Below are positions 19,522 to 33,707 of a stretch of DNA of 64,000 bases, piece by piece (positions within the stretch are counted from its first letter, which is position 1; every line of letters begins with the position of its first letter). The DNA comes from Branchiostoma lanceolatum (lineage: Eukaryota > Chordata > Leptocardii > Amphioxiformes > Branchiostomatidae): NCBI RefSeq assembly GCF_035083965.1, contig NC_089726.1:19845501-19909500 (forward strand), read 5' to 3'. Position numbers and translations under genes: made by a program. The notes beneath the pieces were generated by a model that was not told the origin of the DNA, ran no database searches, and worked only from the letters and a program-made list of their open reading frames with translations.

Positions 19522-22500
19522 TCATTTGCCCTTCCCTCCTTTTCTCTTCCTCTTGCCCTTTGGTTTCTTGGTAGTCGTTTGTTGTTGTTGTTCCTGTTTG
19601 GGCTTAGCCTCCTCTGCAGACTTCTTGGGCTTGGAGTTCTCGACGGGCTTGTTTGGTTTGGCGTTTTCTACGGGCTTCTTTGGTTTGGAGTTCTCGACCT
19701 GTTTGGTTGGTTTGGAGTTCTCGACCAGGTCTATCCAGGCATCGAGGGCCTCCAGGCTCTTCTTGGCTTTAGATTCGGCTTCAAGGTCGCGCAGGTCACC
19801 ATCGTTCCATGGGTACAGGTGCTGTAGGGCTTGCTGCGGACATATTAATTATGTTTTAGATATGTGTATCATCATCGTAATGTATAAAAAGGTAACGCCA
19901 CAGCAAGTAAATCTTATGGAAGACATCAGCGTTCACATTGATTTGCGCATGATTTTGAAATAAAAAACAATATCTTTTTACCCTTTGGCAATGGTCAATA
20001 TACTAGTACCTAAAACGGGGCAATATGTTTCAAAAGTCCGTCAGTTCCATTGCAAAAACGTTCTAGATGCCGTGAGAAGGCATTTGCACATGTATGATTT
20101 AGAAATGGTGATTTCGAAGTGAGCAGAGCCAGCATTACTTAAGCTTAGTCACAGTCAGTCTGCCTCATGACTCAGGAGACTCCAGTGCCCAGTGTACGGG
20201 ATCCTTGTTTCTGCGTTCTTTAAGTGCTGTACAAACCCGGATCTAAACTTAGAATGATTTTAATGTTGACATCAGTGTTAGTTACTGTTTAATTGGATAC
20301 AGGGATAAAAGACTTGTTGGTTGTAATACCATGTTTTATGGCTTCAATTCTTCTTACATGCTTTATGGTATTCACATGTGAAAATGTGGAAATCTTGTTT
20401 TTTGCCTGCCTTTTTTTTCCGCCGCGTGCACTAAGTTTGGAGTTTGCAGAGGATGTCATCCATAAAATTTACTTGCTGTGGCCTTATTGAAATTTTATTG
20501 AACCTATGATCAAGAGAGTCTGGGTCCTGACACTTACGTGGAGTATGTGTTTGGCCTCTGTCAGTGCCACCACCATCTCCTGGTTGGAGATCATGTCCCG
20601 GTCGTGGCGCCTCCTGGCGATCTCCACCAGAGCTGCATGCAGCTCGTACAGGAAGTGGGCGGTGTCGTCGTTGAACCTCGGAGACACGATCTCCAGCGTG
20701 TCTGAAATATTGAAACATGTTGAGTATCCAATGCATGCCTGTAGTATTTTGTATCTATTGGCTACGATGTACTTTGATTAGTGTGCATGTGTATGCATGC
20801 ATAAGGGCTCCCTTGGAAATCAGTTACATTGTTAACTGAAGGGACCACCCTAAAGATTAATGAATTTTAAAAAAATTAAAAAAATTATGTATGTGTTTGT
20901 GGACACCATAACTGAAGTAGTTGTGATGGAAGCTCATCTGTATTGGTAGAATTATCTTTATGAGAGGTATAAAGGAGGCCATATACATCAGAGCTCTCCA
21001 GCCATCACTTAACAGAGACGGTGGGCGTTATAAACTTCCTGGCACGTTTGACCAATTGCTGACGTCACGTCTCTGTAAAGACACGTGTCAATAAAGTCAT
21101 GTGTCTGTAACTCTCGCGAATTTACGTTCGGAAGTGATTGGTCATTATTGATCCTGAAGAAGGCGACAGTGGTCGTGTTGGAAGAAAGTTTAGCATTGTA
21201 TTATGAAGTAGTTGTGGTTTGAGGCCCCTAGTAGAAACTACAGACGTCTTTTTGTTGGAGACTTTGGAAGAGGATAAATAAAGAGATGATTGTATTTTCA
21301 TGGTGGCTTAGGTGACGATTGTCAGAAAAATTATGATAAAATGCAAATTGGCACCTTCTTTGCAAAGGAAACAGGGATAGCACCTAAATGTTGAATGAAT
21401 AAAGATAGAAAAATAGTTACCGATGAGTGTTCTGCACATCTCCATCTTCTTGTTCAGTCGATCTTCTGACAGCTCGGCCAGACTGTAGCCCGGCTGTCTG
21501 CCGTACGCATGCGCCAGGAACTTCTTACATCTCAGCATGGCGTAGTGGTTCGGGTGGAGGATGGACTCATGTCTCTCCACAAGGTCTGGAAGAAGAAAAA
21601 AGAGTTAAGATCTTCTCCAATGTAGAAGTTGCCGGACGTCTTATGAGAATGCCGCTCTACTTGTCCAAAATCACTCTGACCAATGTGCAGAGACGGGGGT
21701 CGGTACCGACTTCCAGCTGGGGACTGGTGTAGAGCCAAATCCTTGAGCTGCCAAATACGTGAGGGGATACTTCAAAAGTTGAGATGAAACACAATGAAAC
21801 ACAAGATGTTGTGTATACGTACACTTGAGTGGTTTACACACATAAATACCGACTTAATGTTGTTCAAAAGATTGTTGAGAAACTGAAACGCACCTTCGTA
21901 TTCTTCGATGGGAGTTTCCAGCTCTTTGGACTCCAGTTCGAAGACTTCCTCCTCCACTTGGTGATTGGTCCCCTTCAAGACTTCTTCCCTGATTATGACC
22001 CGACAACTCTCACACCGGAACCCGGTAGAGCGGAAGTCTAGCGGCTTGGTGGCCACCACGTTTCCCCCACAATTCAAACACCTAGAGAAAAATGACATAA
22101 TGATAATGGTTTATTGGTCAGAAATTACCCGTGCAGTGGCAGCCAGTGCTGAATTGATGCAGGGTTTACAATCACATAATACACAACAGATACATATTTG
22201 TACCACACTTGCACTTTGTGGAGCTGTCGCAAGGGTCTGGGTGGCTGCCATTCGCCGCCAGCAGATGACCTCAATACGACCTTCCCCAACCGAAGTCAGA
22301 TACCCATTTACACCTGGGTGGAGTGAGGGAAGTCGTGTAAAGTGCAACATCGGGGCATATCGGGGTTTCGAACCCGGGACCTCTCGGTTCTAGGCGCGAA
22401 ACACCGGCCTACCGATTGCGCCACACGATGCCACATACATTTCTAACATAACAGGAACACGAAATGGGTATATAGCAGGTATCTTATCAAAATCAATCAT

Positions 22501-25500
22501 AGAGATACTTACCAAGTGACTAAGTACCTATTAAAGTTTAGTTTTACTTAATGACCTTAAATGTTAGGAGAACGTGAATTTTCTCTAGACCGTGACGGGG
22601 AGCGTTACAGGCTAACTGGTACCCGCTCCTGACGTCACGTTTCAGTAAAGTCACATGTCAGAAATGTGTGGGTAAGTATTTCTGATGGATTAATTACGGT
22701 GGACTGATTGAGAATTCGGTAAGTTTATATGTATGGTTTGCGTTGCTCAAACTATGGTCATGTTAGAATGTCATATCGTATCATATCAATCATTATCTGG
22801 ATCAAATTCCGTGGATCCAGGGGCCCGAGTTCTATCCTAGGGTCGGCTCAGCTCGGACATGTTGTAAGGGATTGCATTCGTCATTTCGGATGGTGACGTA
22901 AAGCCGGCGGCCCCGTGTATGAGGGAGCTTCAGGCGTAAGCCTCAAGCGTCAAACATCTCCACGTAAAAGAACCCAACACACTTATCGAAAAGATGAGGT
23001 GACCCGGTGTGTTTGGCCAAAAACGCGAGCCGTGGCGAAGCCGCATTGCACTACCACTAGCTACTTGAAAAAGCATCATGCTTCACCCCAATTGAGGATG
23101 ACTGCTTTACCTTTACCTCTAAAAATCCAAAGGGGCGCGTACGCCGCTCCCGGGATTCGAACTCACGCCGATGCAAATCCGCACGGCTTGGGAATTCAAC
23201 ACGCTAACCACTAGGCTAAAAGGTCCGAACCAGTTAGACTGGTCAATTAGTGGAGGTTGATCCCCACTGTTACACTACTCCCCCTTTTCTTTCAAGACTC
23301 GTCCCGAGTCTCCGAGTACGACATTCCCGGCCCTGTGTGATTTGATCGTTACTCACAGGGCCGGCGTGGGGACCACTGTAAAAACCCAAAGGGGCGAGTA
23401 CGCCGCTCCCGGAATTAGAAGCCGCGCCAATCCCGATCCGCATGGCTTGGGAAATCAACGCGCTAACCACTAGGCTAAAGGGTCCGGACCAGTTAGACTG
23501 GTCAGTTAGTGGAGGCTGATCCCCACTGTTACATACCTATCAATCTTTCTTAGAACCTCACCTATGTGAGCTGATAAAAGAGCCCAGTTCCGTGGGGTCC
23601 CGACACCTTTGGCAGCTGCACCAGAAGTACTTGTACCGGTGGAGCTGATGTCTCCTGATCTCCGTCCCCCACAGACACTCGGAGTACTCCGCCGTTAGAG
23701 CCTCCCCCTTCTTAACTGGCATCTGAAGAACATTATTGAATGAATGAAGACCTTTATTGTACACATATACCCACTGGGTTCAGTACAGGTCACAACAGAA
23801 AACGTCACAGTTTACAAATACATAAATACAATAACAAACTAGCACTAGTCTGATAGTTACGTGAATTTAGCTTCTTGTAGCTTCTTAGTAATAGTGTAAA
23901 TATATGCACAGATATGCTTTATAATCACGTTTGTCTAAAGCCATTAGCAATATGAACTTTTCTGTGTTGCTAAGGTGGGGAAACATTGAGAACGAAAGGC
24001 TGTGTTGTAAATCGTGATCAGACCAGAAATAAACACCTGATTTTCAAAGCACACTATGGTCGTCTACAGGAATAATGACCCACTCACTTCACTTCAGTCA
24101 CGTGATCTTACGAACACGTGACGTCGGCAATGACTCAAGGGTGCCCGAAAGTTGGTACCGACCCCCGTCCCAGTACAGACTCCCAGGTACCTCTGCCCCT
24201 TCTCTGACGTCACTTGTCTGACACATGACGTCAGCAATGAGTCAAAGGTGCCCAAAAGCTGGTACCGACCCCCGTCCCAGTACAGACTCCCAGGTACCGC
24301 TGCCCCATCCCCGACGTCACGTGCATGACAAGTCACGTGAAAAATGAAGCGAGTGGGTTCATCAATCCTGTTCCATTTGTCCTGTCATCATACATTTGTA
24401 TCTTAATGAAGTTGAAATAGATAAATGAATAAATAAATAAATAGATCCTGCCGAAGGACTCACTCTTGTTCTGACGTGCATCTTGTTCTTGGAGTCGATG
24501 GAGGTTAAGGTGTTGGCCAGACAGTCGTGGTTCATTAGGTATGTGGTCGGGTAGACAGCCCACGCTCGCGGGGTGGAGTCTCGGTCCTTGTTTGGGCCCG
24601 TCGTGAACAACTCGAAGGCGTTTACTGCAAAGAAAAACGCATTAACTAAGGGTTAATGACCCACCCCGAGGTGCATATAGTGTCATAGCGACTGGTCTAC
24701 CACAACAGATTTCATTTTGAAACTAAAGTTTTCACAGAAAACCTTTCATAACATTGATATCTTGGCATACAAATCTTTTTCAACTCTACTCTACTCTGTA
24801 GGACACCCAGAAGGGAGGAATTATGATGATTACCATTCCGCCCTTCTGGGTGTCCTTCTGATTGGTCAATATCATTGAACACCACTTATAGCTCCTTCCA
24901 ATTGGTCAAAATCATTTAACACCACTTGAGATTCATTTAACACAACTTTTATGGCATAATGGCGACATAGCCGATAGGGTTCTGATTGGTCGACGCCATC
25001 TGGCTATGTGATAAAAGATGATAAAGACTCTGCAAATAAATGTAGTACATCGAAAAATGAGTTTACAAATGGACTCTTTGAACATACACATCACGAGATC
25101 AAGGTGCGTTTCTCACAAATGTCGCTAAGCGGCACTGTTGCACGTAGCCGATCGACTGGTAGAAATTCAGTTGGAGATGGTGGATCTTACCTGTTAGGAT
25201 ACCGCAGATTTTCATGATCTCGTCTTCAGAGAACTCGGTCATGCCTAACGTATGCCGGATCACACGCACAACGTTCCGTCCCATCTCCATTCTGAAAGAT
25301 TATGACAATTGGTGTGTGATAGTTGTGTGCCTTTTTTTTAAATAGAGAGAACGCTAGCGACCACAAAAAACACCCCTCCCAAAAAATGGTATGGCGACCC
25401 TGTGACGTCACCATTCAAGATGGCGGCCACCCACATGCCAACGGATCCAACATAGGATTTGCTGCGCAAACCTGTAATCACGTTCGGCAATTGGTCAAAA

Positions 25501-28500
25501 GTGTCAGGAAGTCTATACCGCCTACCCGTCTCTGTTGAGTATACGTACTAGTGAAGGTTGGTGTGCACTGATATTGATATCCTCTTGAAAAGTCGTCTTA
25601 TTCAGTTTCTTGTACTTTGACTTCGTCCATGAAACAATATGACCTAGTGATTCAAACGTTAGCTCTGTACGTACTATAATGTTCACTACAGATGTTATTA
25701 CCTACACCAAGAATATTATGTTTTGGTAGCCTTTCTAACTGTGTGTAAACCGTTACTACACGGTTTTTTCTTCTAACTCAAGCATCTATGGATGGATTGT
25801 TATGGAATTTGGTATGTTGTTAAAGGCAACCAACCAAAGCAATATTAGGGCCCAAAATTTAGAAATAAGACAATGTTGAGATCTTTATGGTAGTGACATT
25901 TACTAACATTTTTAGCACATTTGCGTAACAACTTCATACGTTGAGTATTTTAAAACCGCGCAAAACGTGCCGTACGACGAGTCCCTTAGTTTCGCAAGCC
26001 TACGAAAACCCCGGCGACGATTTTCAGTGAGTTCTCACATCACACCGACGTCATATTTTTGCATCATGGATGTCGCTATACATTGTGATAGTGTTGTTTG
26101 AACTACTCATGTACTGAGAAATGACTAACTAAATTGGCTTTCAAAATCCGATTTTCGGGCCCTTAATATTGCTTGGGTTGCCTTAAAACAAAACAAAAAA
26201 TTAGATTTGGGCCCGCTGGCGACTTTTCATGGTACTGCAGCAGAACGTCTGATTCTTGTATCCCGTTCTACCTGTATTCTCGTGTTTGGTCCTCGGTGTG
26301 AGACTCCATCCCACTGATGAGTTTCCACCTGGCCGGGTCACGTGACTTGAGCAGGAGACAGCGCAGCGGGGTGATGAACTGGTAGGACGTGTTGGGTCCC
26401 GTGAAGTCCGTGATGTCTATGCCAGCCGTCTTCAACATGGAGCACTGGAGAAAGATAATCATGATTAAAATAAGATAAGGTGTTCAGACTCTACTCTCCA
26501 AGCAGAGGATCCGGAGTGGTTCCGGCTGTTTTTGACGTGTTTTATGCGTTTTTTGTCGAGATGTCTACTTTGCCATCTTTTTGTGTCTCTCTAAACCACA
26601 CGTCTGTAGGCACTGACCCCGGAGCGGGGCAAACCTATTAGCTTCCATTGAAGAAAGGTGGCAGCGCTCCTCCCCGAGAACCATTGGATTGTCATTAGTG
26701 GTAACAATTTTACTGCGCCGGTGTAGTTTAGAGAGAAGAAAAAAAACATGACACGTCAAAAACACGTCAAAAAAACAGCCAGAACCACTACTCTGCTTGG
26801 AGAGTCTTCCGACTCTAGCAACTTGTTAAAGAGTAGCAATTATTTAAGACTGTTGAAAGATTATTGTGGTCACAGAAGAAAGGAAACTGAAAGAAGGAAT
26901 AGCAACAACAAAAACAAACAAGCAACACGTTACTTATGTGTCAGATCAAACTGTTAAGAGCAAACAGCATACTATGGAGGGGGGAAACAGTCGCCAAAGG
27001 CAGAGTACGAAGTTTAGAGTTCCGATTTAAAGTCTTTGCACTTGGAAATGAAGCCGCTTGGTGACACTTTTCGCAATGGTCTTGAGATATTTTGGATGCG
27101 GATTTGGATTAAAAAATATGGAATCAATCAATGCCGTTGCTTTGTCTTCCACAAAGGCATATTCATAAAGAAATCTCAAAACTGATGCGAGCGTGCGAAT
27201 AAAAAAAAGTTTGGCAAAAAATAGTTGCCTGTATTATGAAATCTACGTGGTCAGGAAGGATGAACAAAACTAAACACACCGAGTATGGTAGACCGAAATA
27301 TAGATTCTTCATTTTTGTTCGTTCAAAACTTCTTCCTGGACTTTGGAAGTGACGTCGGCATTTTAAGTCATTATTATCCCTTTACTGAAAATATTTTTTG
27401 GAATTCACAGCATGTACTTTCTCATTTTGCAACTGCTTTTTACGATTTACAGTATGGCCGAAAACTTCTTTTTATTTTTGGAAACGGACGAAAATTAATG
27501 CGCGCACGGATGTCATCCATATAATCAAATATCAAATCAACATGGCCTAAGCTAACGATGTTGACAGATGCTTGCAAAATTATGAGTGTATATATACCTC
27601 AAGTTGATGGCTGCCCGCCGTTTCGCACTTCCTGTTGCACAGCGGCCAGTTGCACCCCTTACACCGGTAGGACCCGTCCACCGAGTCGAAGCAGCCCAGA
27701 CACAGCGCCGAGGTGGTGTAGGACGGGCCCGTCAGGATCGGCTCCTCCGAGATCACCAGGTGGCCCATCGGGAGGTCTCCGTTCGCCACAAGGTACCTTC
27801 CTGAGTAATGCGGGATCGTGTGGTGTTAGACATCTTGAATAGACCGATCCTACACGTCCATCACAATTAGCAGTTCTACCAATGATAGCATGGCAATTAG
27901 CGGCTCAACCAATGAGAGAGTCGGTGCATATAACGCCACCTTGCGGCAAGGAGTAGTCAATTCGGCATTCAGGCCCCAATTATGGGTTGCAGCTGAAGAG
28001 AAATTGCTAAAACGAGTCAGGTAGATTTCCTTTAGGCCACACCATCTTAATGTTATGGATGACATCCTCTGAAGACCCCAAAACTAATGCGCGTGGGCGA
28101 AAAAAAAAGAAGAAAAATCCAGCTGAAAAAATTCTGCTAAACCACGTGACTACAAAGCTGGTATTGCAAATTGTCCGAATACCCAAAACGCTAGCCCATG
28201 ATGCTAGCTTATGATGATTAGCTTTAATTTTGTAACAAACACAACGAGACGTGTAGAAGGCAGCCCATTTACTTTGGACAGCCTCCCACCTCTATTTGAT
28301 GCCGCCAGATACCGTAAATTTCGTTCGTTTTCATTTCAAGTCATCTTCATTTGAGGTGAAGCATGATGCTTTTTCAAATAGCCAGTGGTAGTGCAATGCG
28401 GCTTCGCTACGGCTCACGTTTTTGGCCAAGCACACTGGGTCACCCCTACTCTTCTTGATAAGTGTGTTGGGTTCTTTTACGTCAAGAGGTTTGACGCTTG

Positions 28501-31500
28501 AGGCTCATGCCTGAAGCTCCCTCATACACGGGGCTGCCGGCTTTACGTCACCATCCGAAATGACGAATACAATCCCTTAGAACATGTCCAAACTGGAGTC
28601 GACTTCTAGGATCGAACTATGGCCCTAGGATCCGTTGATAACTCGCTATAAACCCAGAGAAAGATACAAACTTTCGACGCTGGATGAAATGACCAATGAA
28701 TACCACGTGATTCGTGAAATCCTACAACTGAACCTTTGTTACGTCACTACACGTCACGTGACATAGTTATCACGTGACTTTGGGATCGTTTGAGGCTTTG
28801 TGTCGGACTTAACTTGACGCATGCGCACTATTAAATGAGTTGCTTATGATGTCATAGTAACAGTTTTTTTTTACTGTTAGTGGACGCAAACGCAATTTTT
28901 TGTGCTCCACTTAATTTGCCTTTTTTCCCCCGAAATACGAGTGATTATACCGCAAACATGATAGTCACGATGATGCTCGCGACTGGCTTGCTCCAGGACC
29001 TGATGACGAAGTCGATGAACTTTCTCCTGAGCCCAGGTAAGCGCAACTTACGTCACTTCACAAACTAGATGTCCGTTCTAGAACGTCTAATGGTCTTGGT
29101 ACTTGATACTTGAACTCAAACAGATTGATACCGAGTTACTCTATAGGAGATAACGCATGAAAGTTCATTCAAGTAACAGAATAAGCCCGATCTTTCTCAA
29201 TACATTTTAACATTCAAAGGATAATGTAATTCTTGTTTCTTTCACTGTGACTTTATGTTCATTGTTTTCACGGTCACCTCTGTACCGTGAACTTATCATC
29301 ACCGCGAAAAAAACTGTTGTAATTATTCATGATTCCTTCACACATCCGTTCTGTAAGTCACGTGCCGTCACCGTGAAGTTAAAGTTCAGTGAAAATGTCA
29401 ATTTTCCTTACACCGTGAAAGTTTGCTACCGTGAAGATAAAGTGAATTACAGTAGTATCTATACTAGTACTGTGACGTTCTATCTAACATTTTCTGACGT
29501 AGTGGGACGGGCCGGGGCTACACTAATTACTAAAACTAAGAACGAATGAAGCATTAAACTTTTGTTCTAGAACTAATCTTTTCTTGATATTCCGGAACAC
29601 TTGCTGGGAAATTTCTACGAAAACAGTCTAACTGTCTCAAAAATTGAAAATTGGGTTACTTTTATGGCAAATGTTCAATGTTTTTTCCCTAGTACTATCG
29701 TAGAGTGGAACTCGTTATCACCAAGCATAGAAGGGGCGTCAACACTAGACAGCTTTAAACAACATTTGCAGTTAGATGTGCAAATGTTAGGTCCAAGTCG
29801 TTCAGTGTAATACAACCAGCTGCTGCTTGTATGCTAGCTACGCCGCGTGCCTGCGAAACTGGTGTGTCAGGGCCCTTGTTTATTTTATCTTATTTCGCAC
29901 TTAAAAATATACATACATAAGAAAGAAATACAAAGATAAATAAAACAGTGCAGGGCAGGCCAAAAAGCTTCTGCTTACGTAAAGGCCTCCCTTTATCAAA
30001 TCATAACATTTTTAGTTGATCAGTTATACAAAGGAAATAAGTTGGATGATAAACAAAATGAAACAAATTAGAGGTCATCAGACCAATATAATAAAGAATT
30101 TACCATACCTTGATAAATCAAACATGAATATGAATGTAGAGTAAACGAGAAGTATTAAACAAATAAATAAATGCAGTGGACTGCTATTAAACAAAGTAAA
30201 TAATACTAACAAACAGTGGACTACTATTAAGCAAAAGAAAAGGAAACCAAATTAGGAAAAAGTAGGCTTACTTTACTTACTTAGTCACACTTGTCACACT
30301 TGTTGCCCTGTCACACCTGTGCGTATATTCAAGCGTGAGTTGCGCATTAACATTTTTTAAGTTTAAGTAAGGTTTGCGGGGAAAAAGTTGCCGTTGTGCA
30401 GCTTGGTTATCGAGCCTAAGAAATCACTTATTCGGCTGCAAACTTAACCTAAACCAAAAACATGTTAATACGGAACCCATGTGGACTTGTATATACGCAC
30501 AAGTGTGACAGAGGATTTACGCCGAAGGGCGGTTATACCGGCTATATAGATATAGATACAGATAGAGAATAGATAGCAACATGCTCTGTAATGCTAAGGT
30601 CACATTTCCAAACCGGGGCCCGGCCGAGCTGTTTGCGAAAATGAAAAATACGAAATGCATATCAAAAAAAAACACAATATATGGTAAGACGTAATTTTTT
30701 TACGTTCTGTATCCTTTGTTGTATTTTATATCCTATTTGTCGTTCCCTCAAACTGTCCGGCCGGGCCCCAGTTGGGAATTGTGACCCAAGCATAAATGCT
30801 AGACTTTACATGCTCTGTAAATGCTAGACTTTACGTATACGTTTTTAATTACAGTGTCGGCGGAAAATGCCGGTCTTGAGGTCACTGAAGGTAAGAGAGA
30901 GGAGAGTAGTACTCCTGGCGTGGTTCCTGAGTCCAACAAGGCGAGAATGTGTCCCGCAGACCTGACTGAGTCTGCCAGTGCACCTACTGACGCCTGTCTA
31001 CACGCCGAGCAGGGCAGAAAGTCCAAAGGTAAGGCCATGACGCGTCACACACCATGCCCGTCACGTTCTGTGCTTTTCTCAGGCACAGAACCTGACGCAG
31101 CCCGGCCGTCACAGACTGTGCCCGGAAGCGCTGTCAATCACTGTGACTGACGGGGCAGTGATGTAACTATTCACGCCCGCGTTTCCATATAAGGCAGCGT
31201 GTTTTTGCTTACCGCAGTTCCCCCCCCCCCCTCACCCCCCGTCATCTTTGTTTTTTTCGGGGCGCTGAGATAAGGAGGAACATCGTAATTCTCGCTCTAT
31301 AAGATAATTGAAATGTTGATTTGATGATATGGGTGACATCTGGGTACCCCAAAACTCATGCGAGCGTGCAAATAAGAAAGAATTTAGCAACAAAAAGTTG
31401 CCTTCATTATGAAATCTACGTGGTCAGGATGTAGGAAGGTTGAACCATGTTGATTTGATTATATGCAAATATAAAAATGTTAAGCAAAAAAATTGCCTTC

Positions 31501-33522
31501 ATTATGAAATCTACGAGTATGGAGTATGTTATACCAAATCATGGATTCTTCATTTTTGTTATTTCACATCGTCTTCTTTGACTTTGGTCCTCTACGACAT
31601 TAGTATCCGTTTTCCGAAATATCTGTTTGTAATTTACAGCATAAATTTGTTCATTTTGTAGCTGCTTTGCATAGTTTTAGAATGATGGTAGAAAACTTGT
31701 AATTTTTGGAAATGGACGAAAATTGTTGCGCGCGCGGATGTAATCCATATAATCAAATCAACATGGCCTAAGCTAAGTTGGGTGGTTTTAGTCATGATGT
31801 TTTGGTCGCAATCTTATTGCAAGTAAAACAAAGGTTTCAAAACAGTAAAATATAACGTGTTACATATGACTGTACAGAACAACGCTTAATTTGAAAATAC
31901 ATGTTGTTAGTTACAGAATATTTGTAAGACTGAATGTTTTCATGACGGTTAAAACGTACGTAGATATATACTACATAAAACTAATGGCATGGTGTTATTG
32001 GCCTCTAACGAAGCGGTGGGGCTGTCTATTATAAAAACGGACGAAACATTGAAATGTTGCTCGCAAACTCATCTTTAATTTTCTATTTACTGTATAACAT
32101 TTGCGGTAATGCATGGAAAAGAACAAATAAAAAGACACAGTAGAATGTGTTTGTTTGCAGGCCATTTTAGAGGTTTAACATTATCTTCTTTTTGTATAGC
32201 ATACAAGGAAGGCAACAACTCTGGTAGTGCCAGGAACAAGGCTAAAAACTCCTTCTGCGGATTCAGGCCCGGATTTTTGTCTGGTACTGGAGGAGCAAAG
32301 CTGAAGGCCAAGGCCAAAGCAGCCCCAAAAGACGCCAAGGGCAGTTAAGACCTATAAACATCGACAATTTGTCAACTTTACAGCTGGATTAGATTTGGTA
32401 GCTCTCAACTGTTTATTTTGAGCTTTATTGTACTCTTGTTGGTTTCCTTTGGTAGCCTCCGTTGCAGACTTCTGCCGGCTGTTTTCTTTTTCAAGTTATT
32501 GTTTTCTTATTACATTTTCCCTTATTGCTGCTTCCCGGCCAGCAACGGAGGCTATATTCCTTTGGTATGTCATTGTAAGGTGCCTGGTACATGGTACAAA
32601 AGTTGTAAAAACAAGGAAATTTTCTATTGCACAGTTCCATGGCCATTTCACATACAAGTAGTGGGACAGGCTATGATGAGTATGGAACGACAGTTGTAAA
32701 GTAATACATAATGTGATATTGGTACTTACTATCTCGGATGATATGATGTATATTGAAAGCTGATGTTGGTACATATGTTCTCATATATATGCATACTAAT
32801 ATACTGTTTTGGTTGACGTAACTTGTGGACTACAAAGTCAAATTGAAAGGCATTTTGTCGTGCACAGCGTCAGTATACGTATAGAATGTATCATTTGTAG
32901 GTGTTAGCGATGCCGAGAATGTATGTTTCAGTTGGTAATCATTGAAACGTTTTATTGTAATCATACACTGTTGTGTCTGATTCAGACTACTTCTAGTGAG
33001 AAACTTTAGCGATGGGTTGCAAATCTAACTTTTATACAGCATGGGCTCGGAATTATAAGCTTAAAGTGTATCTGACAAGCTGGCCCATTTTGAAAGGCCG
33101 TTATAAAAAAAATTCTTTCTAAATCATTTGGTTTGCAGTAAACGTCACAGGTTTTGTACAGATTATGATGTTATTTTGCGACGAGTTATTTGACTTATGT
33201 GCCATACATTTTTGTTTTTTTCCCGTTGTTTTCTGTTTGTAGAAAGAAAATAAAAAAAATCAAATAAAAAAACTATAAAAAACTTTACAGAACGCTTGTA
33301 TGTATGGTTTCGATACGTGTATGCTTTTAACCTAGTTGTCAAGGTGACAGGTACACTTTAAGCTACAGTGCTAGTGAAAATTTGAGACGGTTTTTGTAGA
33401 ACATGGACTGTTTTTCAAATGTTTGCGCAGTGCGTGTCATAATTGAAATAAAGAAATGTTGTCATGACGCCGTCGTTCTCAGTTTCAATGATAGTGGTAG
33501 AAATATACGCTTTGAAAAAAAA

Positions 33523-33591
<69 letters not shown>

Positions 33592-33635
33592 CAGACAGAC
33601 AAAGAGAGAGAGGAGGGGAGAGAGAGGGGGAAAGT

Positions 33636-33707
<72 letters not shown>

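Noticed and set aside
21120-21240. Possible retroelement coding scrap near 'gatcctgaagaaggcgacag'
   Set aside because: Too short to assign to any family and no flanking repeats were seen.
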